Shown here: piece by piece, positions 1 to 12,374 of the stretch | How positions within the stretch are numbered: position 1 is the first letter of the stretch | Layout of the letters: each line of letters opens with the position of its first letter | From: Zeimonas arvi | GTDB taxonomy: Bacteria; Pseudomonadota; Gammaproteobacteria; Burkholderiales; Burkholderiaceae_E | Assembly: GCF_008039575.1 (NCBI RefSeq) | Contig: NZ_VDUY01000007.1 | Span: 1-64,000 of the forward strand | Length of the DNA: 64,000 nt | Direction of reading: 5' to 3' | The notes under the pieces: generated by a model | The model's input: only the letters and a program-made list of their open reading frames with translations | Database searches by the model: none | Told to the model about the DNA's origin: nothing | Program-made: the position numbers and the translations under genes

Positions 1-91
1 ACCCGGCGGCCAGCGTCGCGGTGGCCGTCGCGCCGGCCGCCGGGGGAGCGGCCCGAACGGCGGCGGCCCGGACGGAGGGGCGGGCGCCTGA
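1..91 (+). CDS. rluB: C-terminal tail of RluB (23S rRNA pseudouridine synthase), partial
   Basis: Only the last 29 codons lie in the window, reading from base 2 to the TGA at 89–91. The tail is Gly/Arg/Pro-rich (PGGQRRGGRRAGRRGSG and onward). Such disordered basic tails are usual at the C terminus of betaproteobacterial RluB, which makes pseudouridine 2605 of 23S rRNA. The position just before rimP–nusA–infB fits the common scpB–rluB–rimP order. No catalytic part is visible, so the name rests on tail composition and context. Confidence 0.55.
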   Translation, partial: PGGQRRGGRRAGRRGSGPNGGGPDGGAGA

Positions 92-134
92 GCGCCGGCC
101 TTTGCGGCCGGGGGCGTCGTGCGCGGCAAGGGCG

Positions 135-164
135 TTGTCCTGCGGGTACGAGTCGGGCTATAAT
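135..164 (+). promoter_or_regulatory. Sigma-70 promoter of the rimP leader
   Basis: A perfect TATAAT lies at 159–164 with TTGTCC at 135–140, an 18-bp spacer away. This is one of the clearest promoters in the window. Predicted transcription start is about 171, 260 nt before rimP. Confidence 0.7.
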
Positions 165-170
165 GTTTGA

Positions 171-346
171 CTTGATGAAAACCGCCTGACCGGCGGATCG
201 GCGGCGAGCGCAATCGTCGGGCCGGCAGGCGTTTTCGGCTTGCCCGATGTCCGGGGCGCCGAGTCCGGAGCCGGTAGACGGATCCGGGATCGCGGATCGG
301 TCGGCGTGCTCAAAGAAAAATGGGCTCCAGCAGCCCATTTTTTTTT
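171..346 (+). ncRNA. Terminator-containing leader of the rimP–nusA–infB operon (putative attenuator)
   Basis: Between the promoter and rimP lies about 175 nt without a convincing gene, ending in an intrinsic terminator at 316–346. A transcript from about 171 would stop there unless antiterminated. A bioinformatically defined 'rimP leader' with the same layout is known upstream of rimP in Pseudomonas. Here the call rests on layout alone, since I could not test sequence homology. NusA encoded downstream promotes termination, so autogenous control is plausible. A separate small RNA is the alternative. Confidence 0.55.
316..346 (+). terminator. Intrinsic terminator in the rimP leader
   Basis: The stem ATGGGCT/AGCCCAT with loop CCAGC is extended by four A–T pairs (316–319 with 339–342) and followed by more T to 346. 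The 5' A-run means it could also work on the other strand. Confidence 0.85.
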
Positions 347-429
347 ACCGCGCGAGTTCGTTCCGGGTTGCCGGAGTCCGGGGTTCCAGGGCGGAACGCG
401 CCTGCGGGCGCGGTGTGTGTGTGCGCCGG

Positions 430-1080
430 ATGGCGCTGGAGTTGGCGCGAAAAGTGTCGGGTCGTCTTTCCACAGTGCAGGCAATCGTCGAACGGGCCGT
501 GGCCGGAATGGGCTACGAGCCGGTCGATGTCGAGCAGGCGCAGCAGGGGCTGCTGCGCGTGTACATCGACGCGCCTGCCGGGATCACGATCGACGATTGC
601 GAAAAGGTCAGCCGGCAACTGTCGCACCTGCTCACCGTCGAGAACGTCGACTATGCCCGTCTCGAGGTCTCCTCGCCCGGGCTCGACCGGCCGCTGAAGA
701 AGCCCGCCGACTTCGAGCGATTCGCCGGCGAACGGGCCACCATCAGGCTGCGCCTGCCCTTCCAGGGCCGGCGCAACTTCGAGGGCCTGATCACCGTCGA
801 GCCCGAGGGCCGGTTCGGGCTCGAGCTGGTCGAGCCCGAGCCCGCAACCAGGGGCACGGCGGGCAGGCGGGGCGGAAAGGCCGGAGGCAAGGGTGGCAGG
901 AAGTCGAACGCGAAGTCGTCGGGCAAGGTCCCGGCGGATGTGGCCGACCAGGGCGGGAATGTCGCCGAACAGGTAGCGCCGGAGGCGCGCGAGGAAACCG
1001 CGCCGCTTCCGGCAAGAAAACTCGTCTTTTCGCTCGACGAGATCGAGCGGGCACGGCTGGTGCCGGATTACAGGTTCTAG
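430..1080 (+). CDS. rimP: Ribosome maturation factor RimP
   Basis: Cytoplasmic 30S assembly factor, first gene of the rimP–nusA–infB operon. The family signature [12 protein letters not shown] is present, preceded by the [11 protein letters not shown] stretch. I chose ATG 430 (216 aa) because it leaves about 15–20 residues before the first helix, as in other RimPs. The frame is open upstream to 247 but that part runs through the terminator. The protein is longer than the roughly 150-aa E. coli form. The extra length is a Gly/Lys/Ala-rich, probably disordered insert (about residues 138–190) inside the C-terminal SH3-like domain, before the final [17 protein letters not shown]. Confidence 0.93.
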   Translation: MALELARKVSGRLSTVQAIVERAVAGMGYEPVDVEQAQQGLLRVYIDAPAGITIDDCEKVSRQLSHLLTVENVDYARLEVSSPGLDRPLKKPADFERFAGERATIRLRLPFQGRRNFEGLITVEPEGRFGLELVEPEPATRGTAGRRGGKAGGKGGRKSNAKSSGKVPADVADQGGNVAEQVAPEAREETAPLPARKLVFSLDEIERARLVPDYRF

Positions 1081-1090
1081 GAGAGGCTGA

Positions 1091-2581
1091 ATGAGCCGCG
1101 AAGTATTGTTGCTGGTCGACGCGCTGGCGCGCGAGAAGAACGTGGGCCGCGAGGTCGTGTTCGGCGCGCTCGAGAGCGCCCTGGCCTCGGCCACGAAGAA
1201 GCGCTTCAAGGAAGACAGCGACGTGCGCGTCTCGATCGACCGGATGACCGGCGACTACGAGGCCTTCCGGCGCTGGCTGGTCGTCCCCGACGGCGAGCTC
1301 GAGGATCACGACATCCAGATCATCCTGACCGAAGCGCGCAAACAGGTGTCCGACGCGCAGGTGGGCGACTACATCGAGGAAGAGCTCGAGCCGGTCGAGC
1401 TGGGCCGAATCGGCGCCCAGGCCGCCAAGCAGGTCATCCTGCAGAAGATCCGCGACGCCGAGCGCGAGCAGATCATCGACGACTTCCTGGCGCGGGGCGA
1501 GCCGATCCTCTCCGGCACGGTCAAGCGCGTCGATCGCGAAGGCGCGATCATCGAGTCCGGCAAGGTCGAGGCGCGGCTGCCTCGCGACCAGATGATCCCG
1601 AAGGAGAACCTGCGGGTCAGCGACCGCGTCCGTGCCTACGTGGACCGCGTCAACCGCGAGGGCCGGGGGCCGCAGCTGTTCCTGTCGCGCACCTCGCCCG
1701 AGTTCATCAAGCACCTGTTCGCCAACGAGGTTCCCGAGATCGAGCAGGGCCTGCTCGAGATCAAGGCGGCGGCCCGCGACCCCGGCGTGCGCGCCAAGAT
1801 CGCGGTGCACTCCAACGACCGTCGCGTCGACCCGATCGGCACCTGCGTGGGCGTTCGCGGCTCGCGCGTGCAGGCGGTCACCGGCGAGCTGGGCGGCGAG
1901 CGCGTCGACATCGTGCTGTGGTCCGAGGACCCTGCGCAGTTCGTGATCGGCGCGCTGGCGCCGGCCAACGTGTCCTCCATCGTCGTCGACGAGGACAAGC
2001 ACAGCATGGACGTGGTCGTCGACGAGGACAACCTCGCGCTGGCGATCGGCACCGGCGGACGCAACGTGCGGCTGGCTTCCGAGCTTACCGGCTGGCAGAT
2101 CAACATCATGTCGGCCGAGGAGTCGCAGGCGAAGTCCGAGGCCGAGCAGCAGATGATCCGCGAGCTGTTCATGCACAAGCTCGACGTGGACCAGGACGTG
2201 GCCGACATCCTGATCGAAGAAGGCTTCACCACGGTCGAGGAAGTCGCCTACGTGCCGATCAACGAAATGCTCGAGATCGAGGCCTTCGACGAGGACACGG
2301 TGAACGAGCTGCGCGATCGCGCCCGCAACGTGCTGCTCACCGAGGCGATCGCGACCGAGGAGAAGATCGGCACCACGTCCGAGGACCTGCTGAGCCTCGA
2401 GGGCATGGACCGGGACCTCGCCGCCAGGCTGGCGGATGCCGGCGTGCACACGCGCGACGAGCTGGCCGAGCTGGCGGTGGACGAGCTGACCGAAGCGACC
2501 GGCATCGACGAAGAGCGCGCGAAGGACCTGATCATGAAGGCCCGGGCGCACTGGTTCGAGGACGAGCAGCAGCAGGCCTGA
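1091..2581 (+). CDS. nusA: Transcription termination/antitermination factor NusA
   Basis: RNA-polymerase-binding elongation, pausing and antitermination factor, 496 aa, full length for proteobacteria. It begins [18 protein letters not shown] (N-terminal RNAP-binding domain), followed by an S1 domain (about 130–200), two KH domains (about 200–345) and two C-terminal acidic repeats (about 350–490, with [20 protein letters not shown] as the second-repeat helix-hairpin motif). The ATG is 10 nt after rimP with GGAGAGG just upstream, so the genes are co-transcribed. Its presence makes control at the leader terminator (316–346) plausible. Confidence 0.97.
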   Translation: MSREVLLLVDALAREKNVGREVVFGALESALASATKKRFKEDSDVRVSIDRMTGDYEAFRRWLVVPDGELEDHDIQIILTEARKQVSDAQVGDYIEEELEPVELGRIGAQAAKQVILQKIRDAEREQIIDDFLARGEPILSGTVKRVDREGAIIESGKVEARLPRDQMIPKENLRVSDRVRAYVDRVNREGRGPQLFLSRTSPEFIKHLFANEVPEIEQGLLEIKAAARDPGVRAKIAVHSNDRRVDPIGTCVGVRGSRVQAVTGELGGERVDIVLWSEDPAQFVIGALAPANVSSIVVDEDKHSMDVVVDEDNLALAIGTGGRNVRLASELTGWQINIMSAEESQAKSEAEQQMIRELFMHKLDVDQDVADILIEEGFTTVEEVAYVPINEMLEIEAFDEDTVNELRDRARNVLLTEAIATEEKIGTTSEDLLSLEGMDRDLAARLADAGVHTRDELAELAVDELTEATGIDEERAKDLIMKARAHWFEDEQQQA

Positions 2582-2668
2582 GCGGGCGCGGCGATTCGAG
2601 GCGAAGGTCGAGGTTAATGCGGGCCCGAGGGCGCGCAGACAAGCCAGAGCAGTCTGGAAAGGAAGAGC

Positions 2669-5539
<2,871 letters not shown>

Positions 5540-5556
5540 GCGTTGCGGGCATCGTC

Positions 5557-5934
5557 ATGAGCAGGCATCAGCCAGGCGGAAGCGGTCGCTCGGTCAGGGT
5601 GGCGGAACAGGTCCACCACGAACTGGCCGAGCTCATCCGCGCCGAGGTCAAGGACCCGCGGGTCGGGATGGTCACGCTGACTGGCGTCGAACTCACGCCG
5701 GACTACGCGTACGCCACCGTCTACTTCACCGTCCTGCCCGACGATCCGGCCACGGTGGCCAGCACCAGGGCCGGGCTCGAGCGGGCGGCTGGCTTCCTGC
5801 GCGGCCAGCTGGGCCGGCGGGTGCGCATCCACACCACCCCGGAGTTGCGCTTCGTGCACGACCAGTCGACGGCCCATGGCATGGAAATGTCGAAGCTGAT
5901 CGACGAGGCGGTGAGGCGGCAGGCGGACGACTGA
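5557..5934 (+). CDS. rbfA: 30S ribosome-binding factor RbfA
   Basis: Small KH-fold factor (125 aa) that matures the 5' end of 16S rRNA and is needed for cold growth. Family features are RVAEQVHHELAELI, the KDPRVGMVTLTGVELTPD segment and the C-terminal TPELRFVHDQS. Start ATG 5557 gives MSRHQPGGSGRS, the usual short basic lead-in. The open frame continues upstream into infB, which is not used. It lies 17 nt after infB and before truB in the standard operon. Confidence 0.95.
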   Translation: MSRHQPGGSGRSVRVAEQVHHELAELIRAEVKDPRVGMVTLTGVELTPDYAYATVYFTVLPDDPATVASTRAGLERAAGFLRGQLGRRVRIHTTPELRFVHDQSTAHGMEMSKLIDEAVRRQADD

Positions 5935-5947
5935 AGCAGGCGGGAAG

Positions 5948-6946
5948 GTGAACCAGGCAAGACGGCCGCCTCGCGAGCGCGTCGACGGCATCCTGCTGCT
6001 CGACAAGCCTCGGGGCCTGAGCTCGAACGACGCGCTGATGCGCGCGCGCAGGCTGCTCAACGCCCTGAAGGCAGGGCACGGCGGCACGCTCGATCCGATG
6101 GCGAGCGGCCTGCTGCCGCTCATGTTCGGCGAGGCCACCAAGTTCGCCGGCGACGCCCTGGATGCCGACAAGGCCTACCTGGCCGAGCTCACGCTGGGCA
6201 TCACCACCGATACCGGCGATGCCGAGGGCCAGGTGCGCGAGCGCCGGCCGGCGGCGGTTTCCGAAGCCGCCTTCCGGTCCGCCTGCGCGGCCTTCGTGGG
6301 GCCGATCGACCAGGTGCCGCCGATGCACTCGGCGCTCAAGCGCGAGGGCAAGCCGCTCTACGAGTACGCGCGCGCCGGCATCGAGCTCGAGCGCGAGGCC
6401 CGGCGCGTGATCGTCCACCGCATCGACGTCGTCGACTGCGCGCTCGACGCCGAGCCGCCGCGCGCCACCGTCCGGGTGGCCTGCAGCAAGGGCACCTACA
6501 TCCGGGTGCTGGCCGAGGACATCGGCGAGCGGCTCGGCTGCGGCGCGCACCTGAGCATGCTCAGGCGCGAGCGGGTGGGGGCGCTGTCGCTGGACGCGGC
6601 CATCGGCCTCGACGCTCTCGAGGCGCTCGAGCTTGCGCAACGGCGGGCTCGGCTGGCGCCGGTCGACGCGCTGCTCGCCGAGCTGCCCAGGGTCGATCTC
6701 GATGCCTCGGCCGCCGCGCGATTCCGCAATGGCCAGCGGCTGCCGGCCGCCGCGCTCGGCGAAGCCGCAGCCAGGGCGCTCGACCGGGCCGCGGGCGCCG
6801 CGCCCGATGCCGCTCCGGGGCGCGTGCGCGTCTATGCCGACACCCGGCTGCTCGGGCTCGCCTTGTGGCGCAACCGGGTGCTCGCGCCGTTGCGGCTGGT
6901 CGCGATCGAGTCGGGCGCCGAGCCCGTCCCGGACCCGGCCGCGTAG
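5948..6946 (+). CDS. truB: tRNA pseudouridine(55) synthase TruB
   Basis: Makes pseudouridine 55 in the T-loop of tRNAs; 332 aa. It contains the TruB motif [14 protein letters not shown] with the catalytic Asp, [17 protein letters not shown], and the [21 protein letters not shown] segment, followed by a PUA-like C-terminal region ([15 protein letters not shown]-type end). The start is GTG 5948, since no ATG lies before the conserved [11 protein letters not shown]. It is 13 nt after rbfA. A 30-residue Ala-rich stretch (about 255–290) lengthens the C-terminal domain. Confidence 0.95.
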   Translation: MNQARRPPRERVDGILLLDKPRGLSSNDALMRARRLLNALKAGHGGTLDPMASGLLPLMFGEATKFAGDALDADKAYLAELTLGITTDTGDAEGQVRERRPAAVSEAAFRSACAAFVGPIDQVPPMHSALKREGKPLYEYARAGIELEREARRVIVHRIDVVDCALDAEPPRATVRVACSKGTYIRVLAEDIGERLGCGAHLSMLRRERVGALSLDAAIGLDALEALELAQRRARLAPVDALLAELPRVDLDASAAARFRNGQRLPAAALGEAAARALDRAAGAAPDAAPGRVRVYADTRLLGLALWRNRVLAPLRLVAIESGAEPVPDPAA

Positions 6947-7034
6947 TCGCGCCGCAATGCTCGCCGGGCATCCTCCCGGCATCCCCAGACAGCGGTCGAC
7001 GGGCGCCCGGCGCCCGATCGGCCATCCCGACGCA

Positions 7035-7057
7035 GGGCCCCGGCATTTGCCGGGCCC
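7035..7057 (+). other. GC-rich hairpin in the typA 5' region
   Basis: An inverted repeat (GGGCC CCGGC ATTT GCCGG GCCC with a small bulge) lies 30–53 nt before typA. It lacks a T-run. It could be a weak or Rho-assisted end for the truB operon or a 5'-UTR structure of typA. Confidence 0.35.
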
Positions 7058-7087
7058 GCCGTTCGATTCCAGTACCAGGACCCAGAC

Positions 7088-8959
7088 ATGACCCAGGCCA
7101 TTCGCAACATCGCGATCATCGCGCACGTCGATCACGGCAAGACCTCGCTGGTCGACCAGCTCCTTCGCCAGTCCGGCACCTTCCGCGCCCACCAGCAGGT
7201 CACCGAGCGTGTGATGGACAGCAACGACCTCGAGCGCGAGCGCGGCATCACCATCCTCGCCAAGAACTGCGCGGTCGAGTACGAGGGCACCCGGATCAAC
7301 GTCGTCGACACCCCGGGTCACGCCGACTTCGGGGGCGAGGTCGAGCGGGCGCTGTCGATGGTCGACGGCGTCCTGCTGCTGGTCGACGCGGTCGAGGGAC
7401 CGATGCCGCAGACCCGATTCGTGACCCGCAAGGCGCTCGCGCTGGGACTCAAGCCCATCGTGGTCGTCAACAAGATCGACCGGCCGGGCGCGCGTCCTGA
7501 CTGGGTGGTGAGCCAGACCTTCGACCTGTTCGACAAGCTGGGCGCCACCGAGGAGCAGCTCGACTTCCCGGTCGTCTACGCGTCGGCGATCAACGGCGTG
7601 GCCGTCGCCGAGCTGAAGGATCTGCCGGAAGGCGACCTGGCGGCCCTCGGCGCCGCCGGCACCCTGACGATGAAGCCGCTGTTCGAGGCGATCCTGCGGC
7701 ACGTGCCCAAGCGCGAGGACGACACCGAGGGCCCGCTTCAGTTCCAGATCTCGGCGCTCGACTACTCGAGCTACGTCGGGAAGATCGGCATCGGCCGCGT
7801 CGCGCGCGGCCGCGTGCGCACCGGCCAGCAGGTCACCGTCCATTACGGCGACCCGGCCGAGACCGGCGTGGCGCCGATCAACGCGAAGATCAACCAGGTG
7901 TTGCGCTTCCGCGGCCTGGAACGCGTGGTGGTCGACGAGGCCGAGGCGGGGGACATCGTCGCGATCACCGGCATCGAACAGCTCGACATCGGCTCCACCG
8001 TCTGCGATCCGGCGGTGCCCGACGTGCTGCCGGTGCTCAAGGTCGACGAACCCACGATGACGATGGAGTTCCTGGTGAACACCTCGCCGATGGCCGGCCG
8101 CGAAGGCAAGTTCGTGACCAGCCGCCAGATCCGCGAGCGCCTCGAGCGCGAGCTCAAGGCCAACGTGGCGCTGCGTGTGGAGTTCACCGCCGACTCGGAC
8201 ACCTTCATCGTGTCGGGCCGCGGCGAGCTGCACCTGACCATCCTGCTCGAGAACATGCGCCGCGAGGGCTACGAGATGGCGGTCTCGCGGCCCAAGCCGA
8301 AGATCCGCACGGTGAACGGCGTGCGCGAGGAGCCCTACGAACTGCTCACGATGGATCTCGAGGAATCGCACCAGGGCTCGGTCATGGAACTGCTCGGCCG
8401 TCGCAAGGGCGAGCTGCAGAACATGGAGCCGGACGGCAAGGGCCGGGTGCGCCTCGAGTACCGGGTGCCGGCGCGGGGGCTGATCGGCTTCCACAACGAG
8501 TTCCTGAACCTGACCCGCGGCACCGGCATCATGAGCCACGTGTTCGACGCCTACGGTGCCTGGGCCGGCGAGATCGAGGACCGCCGCAACGGCGTGCTGA
8601 TCTCGCAGGACGACGGCGACGCGGTGGCCTACGCGCTGTGGAAGCTGCAGGAGCGCGGCCGCATGTTCGTCAAGCCGGGCGACCCGCTGTACGAGGGCAT
8701 GATCATCGGCATCCACACCCGGGACAACGACCTGGTGGTCAACCCGGTCAAGGAGAAGAAGCTGACCAACGTGCGCGCCTCGGGCAAGGACGAGGCGATC
8801 GTGCTGACGCCGCCGATCCAGCTGACGCTCGAGAAGGCCGTCGAGTTCATCGGCGACGACGAGCTGGTCGAGCTCACGCCCAAGAGCATCCGCCTGCGCA
8901 AGCGCTTCCTCAAGGAGCACGAGCGCAAGCGCGCGTCGCGCGAGGCCGACGCCGCCTGA
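7088..8959 (+). CDS. typA: Translational GTPase TypA/BipA
   Basis: Ribosome-binding GTPase related to EF-G, involved in late 50S assembly and cold/stress growth; 623 aa, normal size. G motifs are [29 protein letters not shown] and [10 protein letters not shown]. The C-terminal half carries the TypA-specific [20 protein letters not shown] and [23 protein letters not shown] 7088 follows GGACCCAGAC. A 141-bp gap with a hairpin separates it from truB, so it probably has its own promoter. Confidence 0.97.
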   Translation: MTQAIRNIAIIAHVDHGKTSLVDQLLRQSGTFRAHQQVTERVMDSNDLERERGITILAKNCAVEYEGTRINVVDTPGHADFGGEVERALSMVDGVLLLVDAVEGPMPQTRFVTRKALALGLKPIVVVNKIDRPGARPDWVVSQTFDLFDKLGATEEQLDFPVVYASAINGVAVAELKDLPEGDLAALGAAGTLTMKPLFEAILRHVPKREDDTEGPLQFQISALDYSSYVGKIGIGRVARGRVRTGQQVTVHYGDPAETGVAPINAKINQVLRFRGLERVVVDEAEAGDIVAITGIEQLDIGSTVCDPAVPDVLPVLKVDEPTMTMEFLVNTSPMAGREGKFVTSRQIRERLERELKANVALRVEFTADSDTFIVSGRGELHLTILLENMRREGYEMAVSRPKPKIRTVNGVREEPYELLTMDLEESHQGSVMELLGRRKGELQNMEPDGKGRVRLEYRVPARGLIGFHNEFLNLTRGTGIMSHVFDAYGAWAGEIEDRRNGVLISQDDGDAVAYALWKLQERGRMFVKPGDPLYEGMIIGIHTRDNDLVVNPVKEKKLTNVRASGKDEAIVLTPPIQLTLEKAVEFIGDDELVELTPKSIRLRKRFLKEHERKRASREADAA

Positions 8960-9036
8960 GCGCGCGCCCGGCGCGCCGGGGGAGCCGCATGTCGGGGCCG
9001 GCGCTCGCGCGCCGGCGCCCGTGCGATGATCGGCGC

Positions 9037-10182
9037 ATGGATCCATTGCGCCGGCTCGCCGACCGCTTCGCCCGCCTGCTCTCGGGCAGCGGGCCGCTCG
9101 CGGCCGGTCGTGGCTTTGCCAGTGGCGTGCTGGCGCTCGCGCTGGCGGGCCTCGCGCTGCTCGCAGTGCTGGCCTTTCATTTCCCCGAGTACCTGACCAC
9201 GCCCGAGTTGCGGCGGCGCTACCCGGTCGAACTCCTGCGCCAGTTCCTGCTCGCCGCCCTGGTGCTGGCGGGCAGCGTGTCGCTGGTCAATGCGACGCTG
9301 GGGCGCACCCGCTGGCTCAACGCGTCGGCTTTCGCGATCGTGGTGCTGGCGGTGGCGCTCGGCGGGCACCGGGTGCCGGTGGGGGACTTCGCCGACGGCA
9401 CGCCCTACCTGGGCGTCGACTGGTTCGTGCTGGATCTGCTCGGCTCGGCGCTGGTCTTCGTGCTGCTCGAGAAGCTGTCGCCGCTGCGCCCGGGCCAGCC
9501 GGTCTTCCGGGCCGACTGGCAGACCGACCTCGGCTACTTCGCCGTCAACCACCTGGCGGTGGGCCTGCTGCTGCTGGTCACGAACGCGCTGGTCCACGCC
9601 TTCTTCGGCTGGGCCTCGTACCCGCCGCTGCAGCAGGCGGTGCGTTCGCTGCCCGGCTGGGTCGAGTTGCCGCTGCTGATGCTGGTCGCCGACCTGGCGC
9701 AGTACTGGCTGCATCGCGCCTGGCACCGGGTGCCGGCGCTCTGGCGGATCCATGCGGTGCACCACAGCATCGACACGCTGGACTGGCTGGCCGGCTCGCG
9801 GATGCACCTGCTCGACATGCTGGCCACCCGGGTCGCGGTGCTGGGCATGGTATTCGTGCTCGGCTTCTCGCGCTGGGCGATCGACCTGTACATCGTCATC
9901 GTGGCCTTCCACGCGGTGCTCAATCATGCGAACGTCCGCCTGCCCTGGGGGCCGCTGCGCCATGTCCTGGTCACGCCGGAGTTCCACCACTGGCACCATG
10001 CGTCGGACCGGCAGGCGCTGGACCGCAACTTCGCCGCGCATTTTCCCTTCCTCGACCGGCTGTTCGGCACGCTGCATCGCGCGCCGGGCGAGCTGCCGGC
10101 GCGCTACGGGGTGCTCGGCGAGACACTGCCGCGGGGCTTCCTGCGGCAGCAGTGGCATCCGTTCCGGCGTCCTACTCCTTGA
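9037..10182 (+). CDS. Sterol desaturase / fatty-acid hydroxylase superfamily membrane protein
   Basis: Putative membrane-bound di-iron hydroxylase or desaturase, 381 aa. Several hydrophobic helices (about 30–50, 65–85, 95–110, 125–145, 165–190, 210–225, 265–295) surround the three histidine clusters expected for the family: HRAWH (226–230), HAVHHS (239–243) and HHWHH (317–321). The substrate cannot be told; bacterial relatives act on carotenoids, sterol-like lipids or ether lipids. Start ATG 9037 is inside a longer open frame that overlaps typA. The 3' end overlaps the converging thioesterase gene by 11 bp. Confidence 0.82.
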   Translation: MDPLRRLADRFARLLSGSGPLAAGRGFASGVLALALAGLALLAVLAFHFPEYLTTPELRRRYPVELLRQFLLAALVLAGSVSLVNATLGRTRWLNASAFAIVVLAVALGGHRVPVGDFADGTPYLGVDWFVLDLLGSALVFVLLEKLSPLRPGQPVFRADWQTDLGYFAVNHLAVGLLLLVTNALVHAFFGWASYPPLQQAVRSLPGWVELPLLMLVADLAQYWLHRAWHRVPALWRIHAVHHSIDTLDWLAGSRMHLLDMLATRVAVLGMVFVLGFSRWAIDLYIVIVAFHAVLNHANVRLPWGPLRHVLVTPEFHHWHHASDRQALDRNFAAHFPFLDRLFGTLHRAPGELPARYGVLGETLPRGFLRQQWHPFRRPTP

Positions 10183-10993
10183 ACCAGACCACCTGCTGGG
10201 TCGTGGCCAGCAGCCTGCCGTCGGGGGTCCAGACCCGGGCCTCCTGGTCGAAGAAGCCGCGATGGATGGTGTTGGTGCGCGCCACGCCCTGCAGCGGCGT
10301 CGCGCCGATCGCGGCCAGTTCGTCGGCGGCGGCGTGGAAGTAGACGTTCAGCGTGACCGTGCCGATCGGCGTGCGCCGCGGGCGCCGGGCGAAGATCCAG
10401 GGGCGGAAGGCGTCGCACAGCGAGGCGAGGCCGGGGAAGTCGAGCGGCCGGGCCGGAACGTCGGTCAGCCAGCCCCGGGACTCGCCGGCTTCCAGGTCGT
10501 CGACGGTCCGGCGCTCGTAGCGTTCCGACCAGGGCGCATGGGTCGAGCTGCGCAGGGCGGCGATCGACTCGCGGGCCGGCAGCGCGGGCTGCCGCGCCTC
10601 GGTGTGATCCCAGGTGTCGCGCCGGGTGCCGAAGACCGCGGTCGCGGTCGTCGGGACTTCGCCCTCCGGGCCCTGCCGCATCTCGGCGAGCCAGTGCTGC
10701 GTCGAGCGGCTGGTGCGGATCTCGCGGGTCGCGATCTCGAACTCGCCGTCGCTCACCGGACCCGCGTAGTTCACCGTGAGCGCGACCGGATCGCCGAGCC
10801 GCTCCGGGCGCTGCAGCAGCGCCTGCAGCATCACCGCGGCGGTGATCCCGCCATAGGGGCCGACCATGTTCCGGTAGGCCTCGGTCGTGCGGCCGGCGAA
10901 GCGGCCATCGCCGAGGGCGGCCAGGCGGATCGCGACGTCGAAAGGGTGGATCGTGCCAGGAGGGGCGGTCTCGTGCGGGGCGGAATCGGACAT
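10172..10993 (-). CDS. Acyl-CoA thioesterase, double hot-dog (TesB-like) family
   Basis: 273-aa protein with two hot-dog repeats. The N-terminal half has the AYRNMVGPYGGITAAVMLQA helix typical of TesB-like (4HBT_3) enzymes. The C-terminal half has GTVTLNVYFHAAADEL and ends with GFFDQEARVWTPDGRLLATTQQ, the TesB-type end. It is expected to hydrolyse acyl-CoAs in the cytoplasm. Start ATG 10993 (MSDSAPHETAPPG) is preferred to an upstream ATG at 11164, which would add a non-conserved basic stretch overlapping the divergent patatin gene. Confidence 0.82.
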   Translation of the reverse strand: MSDSAPHETAPPGTIHPFDVAIRLAALGDGRFAGRTTEAYRNMVGPYGGITAAVMLQALLQRPERLGDPVALTVNYAGPVSDGEFEIATREIRTSRSTQHWLAEMRQGPEGEVPTTATAVFGTRRDTWDHTEARQPALPARESIAALRSSTHAPWSERYERRTVDDLEAGESRGWLTDVPARPLDFPGLASLCDAFRPWIFARRPRRTPIGTVTLNVYFHAAADELAAIGATPLQGVARTNTIHRGFFDQEARVWTPDGRLLATTQQVVWFKE

Positions 10994-11139
10994 CGTCGGC
11001 AGGCCGGAGGGCGGATGGAAGAGGGCGTTGCGCCGGAGCGCTTCGATGGTAGCCGACCCTGCCTTTCGTCGCGGCGGCGCGTGCGCGTGTCGCCACGGCC
11101 GGGCGCCAACCGTTCGCGCCGTGATAACGTCGCGCTTCG

Positions 11140-12204
11140 ATGAGCGGATCTGCGGACAGTCCACGACGCAACGGCACCGGCCCGGCGCGCGACAAGGCCC
11201 CGGCTGGCGGGGCGCGAGGCCGGAATTCTCACCCGACGGTCAACCTCGGCCTGCAGGGCGGTGGCTCGCACGGCGCTTTCACCTGGGGCGTGCTCGACCG
11301 GCTGCTCGAGGACGGCCGGCTCGATTTCGAGGGGCTCTCGGGCGCCAGCGCCGGCGCGATGAACGCGGTCGTGATGGCGCAGGGCTGGATGGACGGCGGG
11401 CGCGACGGCGCGCGCGAGGCGCTCGAGCGATTCTGGCGCTCGGTGGGCGGCGGCTCGGGAATCTTCGGCACGGAGATGCTCGGCGCCTGGGCCGACCTGC
11501 TGATGCGCACCTTCTCGCCCTATCACCTGAACCCGGCCAACCTGAACCCGCTGCGCGGGATTCTCGACACCCAGGTCGACTTCGAGCGACTGCGCGAGGA
11601 AAGTCCGTTCCGGCTGTTCGTGTCGGCGACCAACGTGCGGACCAGCCACGTGAGGGTGTTCGCCACGCAGGAGATGTCGGTCGACGTGCTGCTCGCTTCG
11701 TCCTGCCTGCCCACCGTGTTCCACGCGGTGACGATCGACGGCGAGGGCTACTGGGACGGCGGCTACCTGGCCGATCCGCCGCTCTTTCCCTTCTTCTACG
11801 AGTGCCGGTCGCGCGACCTGCTGGTGATCATGGTCAATCCGCTGGCGCGCGATCGGGTGCCCCGCAATCCGGGCGAGATCCTGGACCGGCTCAACGAGAT
11901 CACCTTCAACGCCTCGCTGATCTCGGAGATGCGGGCGATCGCCTTCGTCCAGAAGCTGCTTGGCGAGGGCTGGCTCAAGCCCGAGTTCGAGTCGATGCTG
12001 CGCAACGTGCTGGTGCACGCGGTGCGCGCGGAGGGGCTCGCGGGCCTGGGCAGCGAGTCCAAGTTCACCACCGCCACGCCCTTCCTGCTCGACCTGCGCG
12101 AGCGAGGGCGCGAAGCGGCCGGCGCCTGGCTCGCGGAGAACTTCCAGCACGTCGGCAAGCGCTCGTCGGTGGACGTCCGGCGCACCTTCCTGTCGCCGAC
12201 TTGA
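11140..12204 (+). CDS. Patatin-like phospholipase family protein
   Basis: 354-aa predicted lipid acyl hydrolase with a Ser–Asp dyad. The glycine-rich oxyanion loop GLQGGGSHGAF, nucleophile elbow GASAG (Ser70) and catalytic WDGG (Asp206) are all present, so it should be active. There is no signal peptide, so it is probably cytoplasmic. Related short patatins in Burkholderiales often lie near polyhydroxybutyrate genes, but no such genes are here. Transcription is divergent from the thioesterase, with 146 bp between the starts. Confidence 0.87.
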   Translation: MSGSADSPRRNGTGPARDKAPAGGARGRNSHPTVNLGLQGGGSHGAFTWGVLDRLLEDGRLDFEGLSGASAGAMNAVVMAQGWMDGGRDGAREALERFWRSVGGGSGIFGTEMLGAWADLLMRTFSPYHLNPANLNPLRGILDTQVDFERLREESPFRLFVSATNVRTSHVRVFATQEMSVDVLLASSCLPTVFHAVTIDGEGYWDGGYLADPPLFPFFYECRSRDLLVIMVNPLARDRVPRNPGEILDRLNEITFNASLISEMRAIAFVQKLLGEGWLKPEFESMLRNVLVHAVRAEGLAGLGSESKFTTATPFLLDLRERGREAAGAWLAENFQHVGKRSSVDVRRTFLSPT

Positions 12205-12374
12205 TTCGGAAATACAACAGTCGGCGGGCGTGAGGCTTCTCTCGTCGGTCCGGATGTTGGCGGCGCACCGAAGAAGCGTCATGCTCTGCGACTGTGGAGA
12301 AACGGCTCGCAAAGCCTCTCGGGGCGGGCGTTTTCGAAGCGAAGCAGGCTTTCACAATCACTGGAGGATCGAGC

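Noticed and set aside
5726-9046. Long minus-strand open frame opposite rbfA, truB and typA
   Set aside because: Same cause; no recognisable domain, and the plus-strand genes are certain.
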